Shown one piece after another: positions 13,443 to 24,245 of a DNA stretch of 64,000 nucleotides; the stretch's first letter is position 1; the number at the start of each line of letters is the position of its first letter. Location of the stretch: assembly GCA_947846985.1 (NCBI GenBank), contig CANTUZ010000002.1, forward strand, positions 129,108,889 through 129,172,888, read 5' to 3'. The notes under the pieces were generated by a model. The model did no database searches, was not told where the DNA came from, and saw nothing but the letters and a program-made list of their open reading frames with translations. Both the position numbers and the translations under genes were made by a program. This DNA is from Fratercula arctica (Eukaryota; Chordata; Aves; Charadriiformes; Alcidae).

Positions 13443-13680
13443 TGACAATCTCCCCATTAAGTCCGGTGATTAAAAATAGCATTTGTATTGATTGCGGGTA
13501 ATGATCAAAATTACATTTCAAAAACGTTACTTGGCGTTTGGCTATCAGGCGGTACAAACTTGGCTGAGTTTATAGGAGCCGTGTCAATCAATTAAGCTGT
13601 AAATCTGGCCCTTTGACTATCAGTAGCCCAAATATTGAGTAAACACAGAAACTACGTTAATACACATCGATAACATTCAG
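13443..13680. promoter_or_regulatory. Strong candidate conserved enhancer (PBX/MEIS, FOX, homeodomain words)
   Basis: The most enhancer-like block in the window. GTGTCAATCA at 13581-13590 matches the composite PBX-MEIS/PREP decamer at nine of ten positions and runs into AATTAAG. GTAAACA at 13639-13645 is a FOX consensus. Homeodomain cores occur at GTGATTAA (about 13467) and TAATGATC (13499-13506). NFI-type TTGGC half-sites occur around 13531-13562. About eight CpGs are spread through otherwise AT-rich DNA, which is unusual in methylated vertebrate intergenic sequence and fits purifying selection. The activity, tissue and target gene are unknown. Confidence 0.45.
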
Positions 13681-14384
13681 AAATGCAGAGAAAGACCTGG
13701 ATGAGTCCAGCTGCAGCCAGTTTTCTCTAACTTTCTGTAACTTCTCTAACATACTGTGCTTTGCAGTTCTGCCGTGCACCGTTTTGAAAGTTGACCCCAT
13801 GCCCTCGGCTCTTGCTGCACTGTTTAATCCCACAGCCTCACCTCCAAGAATCAAGGAAAAAATAGTTAAGAAGAGGCCCCCTCTAATGTAGCCATTAAGG
13901 GTATTAGTCATACATTGTTTAATGGGCAGTGCATTTCGCCAACACCACAGAGATGCTGCTAGAAAAACAACAGGGCTGATGCTACGAGCCGCTCTCATTT
14001 CCAAGAACAGCATTTGAGATAAACTGTTCCTCCAGTGGCCAGAAAATGTTTAGTAGCTGTGAATCCTTTTTGTGCTTGGCTGCAGGTACATTACAAGAGC
14101 TCACAAAACTGATTCAGCGAGTGGTATCCTCAGGGGTGATGCCTTCCAGAAGGCATTCACTTGAGCTGTGATAATAAAGAAGGACACAAATAAGCCGGTG
14201 ACTACATTACCCTGAACCTACCCTAAAGACACAGTGCAACCAAGCAGAAAAGAATTCACAGCTGAAAATAACACAGACAGATTCAAAGTTGACAAATTAA
14301 AAATTGGGAATTTTCTCTGTAATTGCATGTCCTGATAGTAGATCCAAAGTCCACAGGCCAAAAGCTGCACAGGTAGAGTTGAAC

Positions 14385-14470
14385 CACCTGCAGCTCTGAG
14401 ACAGGTTTGCCTAATCAGGTTTGATTGATTAACCGAGCCCTCTTTTCTGTATGTGATTAAACTCTAAGAA
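14385..14470. promoter_or_regulatory. Candidate enhancer-like block with E-boxes and homeodomain sites
   Basis: Just upstream of the CR1 copy. Contains CACCTG and CAGGTT E-box or ZEB-type words, TTGATTGATTAACC (HNF1/PBX-like) and TGTGATTAAA. Dense words in 85 bp, but none is unique. It may be a separate module of the regulatory cluster beginning at 13443. Confidence 0.28.
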
Positions 14471-14659
14471 ATGGGATTTATGTGGTGTGGCCATGAGACC
14501 TCATGCCCTGCAAGACCTGTGAGTGCCTCCCTTACTTACTGTCTCCCATCCCTGCCTTGCCATCTGCTCATTTAGCTTTTCCCCATGCAGACTCCAGTTT
14601 CACACCTGCAGACAGTCAGCCAGAGCGTCTATCTCTAGCAAACTGTGGGCCCAGGGGCT

Positions 14660-14948
14660 CACAGATGCATCCTGTCAACAGATGCGACAGGACAAGGGGC
14701 AATGGGCACAAACTGGAACACAGGAAATTCCACCTCAACATGAAGAAAAACTTCTTCGCTTTGAGGGTGGCAGAGCACTGGAACAGGCTGCCCAGAGAGG
14801 TGGTGGAGTCTCCTCTGGAGGTACTCAAAACCCTCCTGAACGCGTTCCTGTCCAGCCTGCTCTAGGTGACCCTGCTCTGGCGGGGGGGTTGGACTAGATG
14901 ATCCCTAAAGGTCCCTTCCAACCCCTGCCATTCTGTGATTCTGTGATT
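14660..14948 (+). mobile_element. CR1 LINE, 5'-truncated copy with intact 3' end
   Basis: Chicken-repeat-1 type non-LTR retrotransposon. From about 14685 the plus strand encodes the last ~60 residues of CR1 ORF2 (endonuclease/reverse transcriptase), with the recognisable words HLNMKKNFF and EHWNRLPREVVESP, ending at a TAG at 14863-14865. An 83-bp 3'UTR follows, with the typical GGTTGGACTAGATGAT-type segment and the terminal octamer repeat ATTCTGTG ATTCTGTG. The reading frame of the surviving part is unbroken and the tail is clean, so this copy is fairly young. It is heavily 5'-truncated, as most CR1 copies are, and cannot move by itself. The exact 5' junction is uncertain by roughly 25 bp. 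Confidence 0.93.
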
Positions 14949-16354
14949 TGTGGGGGACGTGGGAACTTTTTCCGCAGTTTGCCCAACTTTATACCCTTTT
15001 CTCTGCAGTCAGATAACACAAGCTTCCACTATGAAAAAGCAACTGTTCTGCATTTTTAACTCATTGTTAATATAGGAATCTACCACTTTTATACCGGTGA
15101 AAGTTGTTCCTCAGACCTCTGAGCAGAATTAGTCCCAATATTTATTCCAGATTATGTAGCAGCCCTTTGTGATGCTGTCATGTTTCATCAACCATATAAC
15201 GTGGGATTGTCTAACTGTAATGGACAGGTCAGGCTGAAATGTGGCATGTTAATAGATCTGCTACAACCCCAGAATTCATAGGTCTACCCTGCATGATGCC
15301 ATGCTCCCTAGGGATGCTCAAACCAGGTCCAGCATCAAATGTCATCTAGATCCATAGCAGGACTTTCTACCTATGCTTATCGATCCGAGTCCTCAGAGAA
15401 AAAATAACACCCAAATTCCCGCCCAAGTAATACATGAGGAAGAAAGAGATTCAGGAGATACTTGATCAGGTTTAGGCAGGCCAGCATGGTACAGCAGTAA
15501 CACAGATATTGTTCCTAGCACAGACTGCTTAAGGATCACCTGCAGGAATAAGATGATGAAGAATCTGTGCCTTTGGGCAAGATCCAGCATCACCAGTGTC
15601 AACAGAAAGCTCCTGCTCACCTCAATGGACTCTAAATTAAGCCCTCAGGCCCTGAGAGGCAGCTGCTTAGAGAATTATGCTAGGTCATGGCTAGAGACCA
15701 AGCACTGCAGTCCTGGGGGTTACTGAATATTTTATGATTCAGTTATTAAAAAACATGTGTATCAGACATCTATCAGTGTGGGTATCCATAAACCTGTCTG
15801 CTCCTGGGGAACTGAGGGAGGATATTAGCAAAAGAGATATTTTAGGACTGCGGGAGTCTGCCTCCAATAAACCAGTACTTAAGTGCAGCAAGGGACTTTA
15901 CTGGATGCTCTTGTTGCTGTCGGTTAGGCATGGGGCTGCCTCACTCTCGGCTGCAGTAAATAGCCATAACAGATTATTCAGGACTGAGCTGCCCTGAGGG
16001 TGTCCCCAGCCTCCTGGGGACAGATCAGGACAGGCACCTGTGAACAACTGCCTCCTCCCAGGCTTGTATGCACACAGGGTCGGGGACTTCTGAGTGCGAA
16101 GCAGAAGGAAAAATCTTCTGGAAAGAAACTGTCTGCAAGGAGCTGGGCACAGTGACGGCAGGTTTTAACAGGTAGCTCAGGGTACAGCTGTGATTTTAGC
16201 AGTCAGCTCATACAAACTGAATCAAGCTGGTCCCAACACAACCGTGGAAGTATTACCATTGAAGAGCAGCTGGATAACAATCTACTTTAAAATAGCATCA
16301 ACAATAGCACAGTTTCATAGCATTTCTTCAAAACAATAGGCAAACAAGCCAAAT

Positions 16355-16510
16355 CACTGCTAATTATTTTTTAATGATTGTTAAAGCCTGCTATGATACG
16401 AAATGCCAATCAGTTCATTGTTTCACATACTCTTGATGAGAATAGCAATGTCTACTTGATTAATTCTAGTCCTAACCTAGCTGATTCAAGGTGAATAGCA
16501 AAGAAGATGT
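16355..16510. promoter_or_regulatory. Candidate enhancer-like block, homeodomain/SOX words
   Basis: Contains CTAATTATT, TTAATGATTG, CCAATCAG, CATTGTTTC (SOX-like) and TTGATTAATTC within about 150 bp. The high TAAT/ATTA density could reflect AT-rich composition alone, so support is modest. Confidence 0.28.
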
Positions 16511-16531
16511 GGGAACTGAAGCGTGTATTTA

Positions 16532-16554
16532 CAAACAAACAAACAAAAAAAAAG
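16532..16554 (+). repeat. AAAC microsatellite running into poly-A
   Basis: Three to four AAAC units followed by about ten A. Simple low-complexity repeat. Confidence 0.7.
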
Positions 16555-19500
16555 GTTCTACAATTTTTAATTACCACAGCTGGTGAATTTTTATTTTTGC
16601 TGTGTTAGTCTTCGTACCTTTTATATCAATGACAATGAAAGATTTCACATGTAGATGGATGTAGTCAAAAACCTTGTCTATACAGGAGCTGAAAGTACGC
16701 AAGAGCAGTAGAGTGCCTCTGATTTCTTTCCCAAGCTGACTCACTGAAAACAGAAGTGTTTGGGATAAATATCACAAGAACAACTATGAACTCCATCTTG
16801 AGATGATCTGTAGGAAAAGTCCATGTTCCAGAGGAAGGCACAACGATCTGCAATGTCCACTAAACCAAAAGTGATATGGACAGTGTTAAAAAGACTTTCA
16901 TCTGGTAACATTCGTCTGTCTTCTGATTTCCACTTCTGCTGAGGGACAGTTACAGCAAGCACTAGTGCGTTGGGAATTGTGGTTAGAAGGAGTGAGGAGC
17001 ACCATACCAACAGAAGTGGACATCATTTTCTTCAGGTAGTGCTACAAAAGAAAGGAATCTGATACAGTATCTTTATTATAAACCACATAGTAGTAATGCT
17101 ATGTACTCTGTTTGATTCAAACGTACCACTACAGCATTGCAGTCATCCTTATAACTGCGTTGTACTGTCTGCCTGAAAGGCGAAAGGCAGAGAAAGAGCA
17201 AGGGGTCAGATTCTGCTCCTGAGTGCCCTACTTTGGAACCAGTTTTGGTTCATTACATTGATCAAACTCCAGCCCTGTGAGGACTGAGTGCTTTTACCTA
17301 CAAAAGAAAGTGTTCAGACGAGCCATGCGGTGGCAGTGCAGGTGGGGGTCCTGTCCACCCCCCATGCCAGAAGACAAAATAACCCAAACAGTTAGCAGCC
17401 TTGGCTCTCCCTGTACACAAGTGTGTAAGTGGAAGGGAAAATGAAACACACTTCCCGTGCACATATCGAACAAGTCTGTCCCACATCGCCACCGGACTCC
17501 ATGCTGCCTTCAGACAAGGGGCACCCCTGCGTGTGCTGCCCAGCATGGCTAGGGGCCACCTGGGACAGGCCTTCCCCTGCCACCCCAGCACAGACAGGTA
17601 CGAGAGCCTCCCTACACCACCCCACACATGGGAAAAGGGCCTGTCCCACCCCAGCAAGGGCAGGCAAATCTAAGCCAGGACACTGTTAGCTCCAGATGTG
17701 GGAGTGCTGCAGAGCCCCAGGGGCTGTTTTCACACCCGACAGCCCAGGGCGAGAAGTGGTGCAGCCATGGCTGTGTGGCATTGTGTCTCAGTAACTAAAC
17801 CTGTAGACGCAAATATACTGAGTGTCCATCTTAATTAAACTGTATTTTAAAGGTCAGACAGTACAGTTCCCGTGTGCAAGTCCTGGATGTCAAAGCTCAT
17901 CCTCTACAAAGAAATCCCTTAATGACCTCCCTTGGTACCAGTTACTGCCCTCACACAAGTTCCCCGGCTGTTCTGGCTGGCTGAGATGAGGCAGATAGCT
18001 TATCCATCTGGACACCATCTGCCTCACAGGAGTACCGAGTCATGCTAGTGAGGGCTGAAGAGGCTCCGCACAAGCTGTGATGTGAAGAACTGCACAGGCA
18101 AAGAAAATCCCTCGGCAATCTCTGCAAGGACACCACAGATTTTGTCCTAAATCTCTGCTGCAACTACTGGAGTTACACTGACTCGGGGCACCCGAAGGGT
18201 CTTGCCTGTGTCTGCAGTGATACAGGGAACTCCATGTCTTTTGTGTGGTTCACCATGTGTGGGATGGTTCACCATCACCGTATGGCAGGCCAGTCACTTT
18301 GAAACAGGTCCTGGTCTTCCTCACAGCTGACACGCAGGAAGGAGAATTGTTCATTTGTCAGATGGAAAAAGCAGGAATGAGCCTCTCTTGCAGTCACTAC
18401 GGAGGTAGCGTGTGCTCTTAATTATAGCCTCCAGACTGGATCATTACCTGGGAAGCAGAGAGCAGGAGCATAGATATACATCTACTTGTAAGCCACGCTT
18501 AAAGTGATTCTGTGTGGGCCTTTGTGGAGACAAAAACAAACAAAAAGAATAAACTAACATGGGGATATTGTACATTTTATTCGCTGTAGCCTGCATTTCA
18601 TTGTAATGTGGATGTGCAAGAGCCAATGGAAAACATCTCTCCTTCAGCTGGCATTTGACTTCTCACTGCTGCGATGCCCCTCGCCATGTCACGCAGGAGG
18701 AAGACAGCCCTGGCCACAGCACAAGCACTGCCCTGAAGTCTCAATCTGACCCAGCAAGGGAAGGAGAGGGAAATCAGAATGCATTTGGAAAGTCTGGGTA
18801 TTTTCAGCTGACTGCATTAAGGAAAATGAAATGTTCTCAAAGAGTATTTTTAAAGCTTGTTTTCATTAAAAATAAAAACCTCTGTCATCTTTTAAAGGGC
18901 AGTGGTAGTGTGGTAGAGACATAACTGGTCAATAACTGCGATGACAAAACAGAGTCCTTGTAAATGCTATGAATGATTTAAATCAACATTAAAAAATAGC
19001 ATTATAGCAACACTTCCTACTTCTGGAAATATTAATGAGGAAGGAACTTAAAGTGCAGTTAACTGTCTGCTGTATTGTAATCAGGGGAGCCAGTTCTCCT
19101 GGCACAGGAACTGATCAAACTTTTGCCAGGACTTTCTGCAAGCTTTGCAATCCCTGCAAAAAGGGTCTGCACACCACAGTCACTCCCTGGCTTTGTCGGA
19201 CCACCTGGAGAGGATCCAGCTCACCTAATTCAATCCATCTATAGGTTAGGGCTGCAGCTTGAGCTGTTTTGTGAACTTCTTTGTCAGTCAGTGGAAAGAA
19301 ACAGGCACTTGAGGAAGGCAGTTCATCTGACTTTAGGCACTCTGAGATAGGATGACGCATCCTGTGGAGATGCTTACCTGCTTCTGACTGTAGAATCTAG
19401 ATGCTCCAACTGATTTTTAAGGGGAGCGATGAACTAGGTAAGATGAGACCCTTCTCTTGATAGCCTTGCAAAATGGTAGGAATCTCGGGCACAAATGAAC

Positions 19501-20262
19501 AGCAACAATGCGCAGCTGGACAATTCGTCCTTCAGTACCTTCTGTCTTGCTCTGCTCTGTCCTGCCAGCCCTGGGGTAAACCCAAAAACTGAGCCACCAG
19601 CCGTGTTATTCCATGGTGCCTACAGAGCCTCCTCTCCTATGGTTTCTCTCTTCGTGGCTGGCCTCTGACCTTTGTGTCAGGGCAATTGTTCTGAAAGTCC
19701 CTCACCAAAATATAGTACCTTGCAGAAGGAGCACCGAGCAGCTAGCTGATTTACTGGTTCCCTTGCCTAAGCCAAAACCTAAATGACTGTTTTGGTGTTA
19801 AAAAGTGATGGTATCTTTTTCTAAACAAACTGATTTTCTTTGAATTTGGATCTTACGTGTGAATAACTTTTGATATCAAAAATGTGAGAGATGACTGTAG
19901 CATCTTCTCGTGTCCAGCCACCCAGAAGTTCTGTCCACTTATAGGCTCCCTGTGTGAGTACACAGCATAGCTTTCTCATGTTCAGGTTTCCCTAGGCAAC
20001 ACCTGTCTTCATGACTTCTGAGATCACTACCTGGCCAAAATCAGGATGGGATTCAAAAGCTGCTAGGGAGAACATGAGGGAAACGTGAATACACACCCAC
20101 ATATGTATACATCATTGTTTAAGCCTTGTTTGATCTACTGTAAAACAGGGTAAACATTAATTTCAGGAGGTCTAAATGAAATTCTCTCTCAACAGAAAAA
20201 ATCTTAAATGCTGCTCTGTAAACAGGCAAATGAAAAAAATTTACTAATTTTTTTTTTTAATG

Positions 20263-20282
20263 AGACCATTGCTCAATGGTCT
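20263..20282. repeat. 20-bp palindrome with facing CCATTG/CAATGG
   Basis: Arms AGACCATTG (20263-20271) and CAATGGTCT (20274-20282) are perfect reverse complements around a 2-bp CT spacer. Each arm carries a CAATGG/CCATTG core like those bound by SOX or by CCAAT/YY1-type factors. It could be a dimeric protein site or a small hairpin. It follows a T-rich run at about 20249-20258. Confidence 0.7.
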
Positions 20283-21524
20283 GAAAAATGTAAATAATCT
20301 AACATGATTTTGTGAGTTCAAATATGCATTTTTCAGAATGAAAGAAAAGGGAAATACCTGGGCAGTCTTCTTCCAGTTCTAGTTTCTATCCTAGCATTTT
20401 GCCTGAATTTCTTTTTCAGATTGAATGCTGTATTCCTGCACAAGCCACCCAACCCACTCCAAGCAAAAAAGGTCGCATCCCACAGAACCATCTCTACAAT
20501 TATGCCATAGCTGGTCTCAGTCAAACGCCAACAAGAAACAGCAGGGACACGGAAACACTTAGGACTTTACTTAGGACTTGATGTCCAGATTTACTGCAGA
20601 GCAAACTTACGTTCATGAGCAAAGACAGCAAGTCAGAAAAAAGATCTTAAACATGCCCCAAGGAGTCATGTCTCTTTACAGTGTATTGGTTGCGTATATA
20701 CTCTATCTGATCTCAGAAATGTATATATCTGCCTCACAATTGTCATCCTTTGCCTGCGTATATGTATGTCCAGAACTCACGTCAATGTTTTCATTATGCA
20801 TACATTACATATGAATGGACAAAAAATTCAATACCATTGTTGTTTGTAACTAAAGTTTATAGCTAGATTGGAAAAATGGTTATTTTTTCCCTCATAAAAC
20901 TTTCCCCTTTCCGTGCTTAGATGGTGGGTGACTTCCATTATTCTGATCTATAACCAAGTCTTAATTACTGTAACAGCTCTTTCCTACCAACATATTACAT
21001 TATCATGCCATTAGTTCATTTGCTCTAAATCTATACCTCATTGGGATCCAGAAACAGGAGCACTTCTGCATGTTTGAGTGTGCACTGCGGAGCAGGGCAG
21101 AATAGGAGGATGAGAACAACCCCAATTTTCTGCTCTATTTCAGAAAGTGTTGGTATCCTTTCATCCCGTCTTTCTGCTGACTGGTAAGAAACAATGATAA
21201 CCCTCTTTAAATAGATTGGAAAGTTGATTGCACTGCATTAAATATACCCTTCCTACGCCAGCTGCGGTTGTACCTGCAGCTAAATACTTGAACCATCTGT
21301 CCTGCACTGACTAAGAAAATGAAGACATGAAAAGACATGTTGATGAAATCAGCAGCTGCTCTAAGTGGGCCATTTGTTTGCCATCACTGACTGTTCATGA
21401 AAGATGTGCAAATCCTGGCATTTTCACTAGTACAAACGCCGTTCAGGAATACGTATCAGACACGTTTCTAGCTATTATTATATTTTGCCATTTATTAGAT
21501 CTAGGGTGTTGGGCATCTGGTCCA

Positions 21525-22095
21525 GAAGTCTGGTCTCAGAAGTGGTTCTGTCCTCTTTGCTTCCTCCCTTCAGGTATTTATATACATTGATGAGATCCCC
21601 TGAGCCTTCTCTTCTTCAGGCTGGACAGTCCCAACTCTCTCAGCCTTTCCCCACAGGAGAGATGCTCCAGTCCCTTCAGAACCTTGGTTGCCCTTCACTG
21701 GACTCTCTCCAGTCCATCCATGCCTCTCTTGTGCTCTCTTGTACTGGGCCAGAACTGGACCCAGTACTCCAGGTGTGGCCTCACCAGTGCTGAGTAAAGG
21801 GCAGGATCACCTCCCTGTGTAACGCGCAATACTCATCCTAATGCAGCCCAGGATACCGTTAGCTGCCTTTACTGCTTGGGCACATTGCTGGTTCATGTTC
21901 AAGCTGATGACCACCAGGTCCCACCAGGTCTTTATGCAGAGCTGCTTTCCACCTGGGTGGCCCCAGGCTGTACTGGTGCATGGGTTGTGCAGGACTTTGT
22001 AGTTCTCCTTTTTGAACTTCATGAGGTTCCTGTCAGCCCATTTCTCCAGCCTGTCAAGGTTGGATGGCAGCACTATCCTCTGGTGTTACTGGCTT
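21525..22095 (-). mobile_element. CR1 LINE fragment, decayed reverse-transcriptase region
   Basis: Read on the minus strand this is internal CR1 ORF2 sequence. The frame from 22073 down to 21807 shows DRLEKWADRNLMKF and ANGILGCIR, both characteristic of CR1 pol downstream of the RT core. Homology continues below 21807 in another frame (SALVRPHLEYWVQFW near 21780-21735), so at least one frameshift is present, and an in-frame stop follows a few codons later. The recognisable part ends near 21525 before the CR1 3'UTR, and no octamer tail is present. The fragment is therefore truncated at both ends, which normal 5' truncation does not explain, implying a later deletion or an old fragmented insertion. 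It is clearly more decayed than the copy at 14.7 kb. Confidence 0.9.
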
Positions 22096-22099
22096 TCCT

Positions 22100-23945
22100 T
22101 CCCTCATAAAGAGGGAGCGCTGCACCTCTGTCACCATGTCACTGCATGCAGCAGACGTCTCTTTAACCTGCACATACAAGTGTGTGGTGGGGTGCCTGTG
22201 TTCACATGAAGCCTCACAACTGCTGCCAGACTTGGTGCAAAAGTCTTTCCAGACAGAAGCCTTTAAGATATGATTCTACAGGACCTCACCAGTCCAAAAA
22301 GCTTGTGAACATCAGTGGGAATTCTGCATGCTGTGGGCTTGAATGTCAGAACTTATATAAATAAATATGAGCAAAACCAATGACCTATGTACAGGCTAAG
22401 TGTTTGCCTTCAGTACTCTGGATGGGGGGGAGATGGCTGGATGAGTCCTGGATCTGTGCCATGTTTTGATCCCATGGAAATCAGAATTTGAGAGGAAAGA
22501 TGCCCAAGACTTGTCCTAGCTCCATAACAGGAGTGGACATCTGGGCTCTAAGCAGATGTTCTCTCTGGTCTTGCTGTTTAGATGTACTTGTAGCGACCTC
22601 CATACGAACTCTGTGATGTAAATCACCAAATAACTTACTAATTCTGCATTTGGGTTAAATACTTCACTCTTCACTTTTTAAGACTTGTGATACACGTATT
22701 AATATGAATTTCCACTAAGTGATCCCCCTGCCAGATGCCACTCATCTGGTGTTTCTGATTAACTGAGCAGGTACAGTTGCAGCATGATCACAGAGGAAAT
22801 GCAAAAAGGACTGGATTTAAACCCTGTGGGATTTTAGTTGCAACTCAGTGGAAGTCATTATTTGTGCAGGACCTGCAGCCCACCTCAGCTAGGTGGTGAA
22901 AATCTTGGTCACTCCATCTGCCCTAGGAGCTCATGAAAAGCCTTGGTAATAGCAGGGCACCAGTCCTCTGTGACAGGCAGAAGCCTCAGCACCTCCTGGC
23001 AGCATCTTGGTGGCACTGGCTGTCTGACTGCAGTAGTGGAAGAAATCCTAGATTTAGTCCTTCACTAGAGAAGACTTCCTTCTACAGCTACTTGCAGAAT
23101 GGCTCTGGTCCAAAGCAAACATCTCTGTTGCACCTGAGTTCTGTTTCCAAGCTTTTCTCTGCTGCCACAGTGATAAAAACTAGCCTTTTTGTTACCAAAC
23201 ATTTAAATTATGCTATATACTCCAAAAGTGAGACACAAATCAGAAATTCATCTTCATTCATACTGGCATGTTCTACTGTATGCCATGGCAAGTATTTTCC
23301 ATAGAATGTTTTTCCATAAACTTAAAAAATAAAAAAAAAAAAAAAAAGAGAGAGAGAGAGAATTTGGTTATGAGCTATAATGGGCTCTGCTGCATTTTGG
23401 GAATAGCCTTCATATGGGTTGTGCATATTAAATGTAATCATAGTCTTGGAAAAGGAGAGTACATTTAACATACTGCAGTCCAGGGCTAGAGGACAGACAA
23501 AGGAATGGTCAGGGACAAACTGACCTCAAGTGTAAATGAACAGCTTAGGCTTTTTAATAATGCAGGTGATGCTGTCAATTTTCCCAATTTTAATGCAAGG
23601 CTCAAGATTTTATTTTATTCATAAAGATCCATCTCTTGAAAACAAGCATTCTGACCTTTTTTCTTCTTATGGCAGTACAAAATCTTTTCCCATGGAAAGT
23701 TTAGGATATTTTTTTTTATAGAAAAAAGCACTTAAAAAGCAGAAGGCAAGAGGAAGAAAAAAAACCCTCAGTTTATAACCGTCACTGTCCTGATTTTGTG
23801 GAGCTTAACTTAGGCTTTCCAGCCCTTAGGTCTAGCAACATTAATTTGTGGTTATTTGCAACAAGTGCTTGCATTTACGCATAGGAAAAGCACTGTGCAG
23901 TCCAGTCTTAGTTATCTAAATCTTGGATTTGCAAAGTTGAGGAAA
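22100..23945. other. Non-coding stretch, no gene recognised
   Basis: No exon, RNA gene or transposon recognised after the CR1 fragment ends. The only distinct item is the A-run/GA microsatellite at 23331-23361. Confidence 0.6.
23331..23361 (+). repeat. Poly-A followed by GA microsatellite
   Basis: About 17 A then roughly seven GA units, all purine on the plus strand. Probably length-variable. Confidence 0.8.
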
Positions 23946-24218
23946 ATCAGTGCCTGGGGCTGAGGAGCCACCGGATGCGAGCTGTGGTGAGGTGTGGTGA
24001 CCGACACTGGTGCATCCAAGCAGCGCTGCGACACGCGGGGTTACAGAGCTGTGGTTGCAGCTTTCTGCACTCTACAGTTACCACAGAGGCCTCTTAAGCC
24101 TAACTTAACATGACTTGTGTTTTGTAGCTGCTGTCAGCCACGCCATCCCGTTTTCTCGCGGGAGCAAGACTTGACTGTACTCTTTAACCTCAACCGAAAA
24201 AAAAGACATTTCGATATT

Positions 24219-24235
24219 TGGCCAGAAGAGGGCAA
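24219..24235 (+). promoter_or_regulatory. CTCF-like binding site
   Basis: TGGCCAGAAGAGGGCAA matches the CTCF core consensus YGRCCASYAGRKGGCRS at 15 of 17 positions, including the invariant CCA, AG and GGC blocks. CTCF marks insulators and loop anchors. This call rests on motif match alone. Confidence 0.45.
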
Positions 24236-24237
24236 TA

Positions 24238-24245
24238 TTACGTCA
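24238..24245 (+). promoter_or_regulatory. CRE/ATF-like site
   Basis: TTACGTCA is a CREB/ATF-family variant of TGACGTCA (TGACGTAA on the minus strand). It starts 2 bp after the CTCF-like site and retains its CpG. Confidence 0.4.

Larger units (their letters stand above)
14950..21520. other. Non-coding stretch, no gene recognised
   Basis: Between the two CR1 copies I recognise no exon or RNA gene. Contents are an A/C-rich microsatellite-like run near 16532-16554 (AAAC units then A), an enhancer-like block at 16355-16510, a GC-richer segment around 17300-17760 with several overlapping chance frames on both strands, and a 20-bp palindrome at 20263-20282. A stretch near 21200-21320 has clustered E-box words (CAGCTG, CACCTG-like). 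Confidence 0.55.

Noticed and set aside
13657..14013. 118-codon ATG-initiated frame, minus strand
   Set aside because: Hydrophobic segments give a membrane-protein look, but no family is recognised and the 3' part overlaps a better-supported regulatory block.
20420..20581. Possible terminal exon after a CTTTTTCAG acceptor with an open frame to TGA
   Set aside because: The product is not recognised, and the opposite strand is also open over part of it. Without RNA evidence this is a cryptic acceptor.
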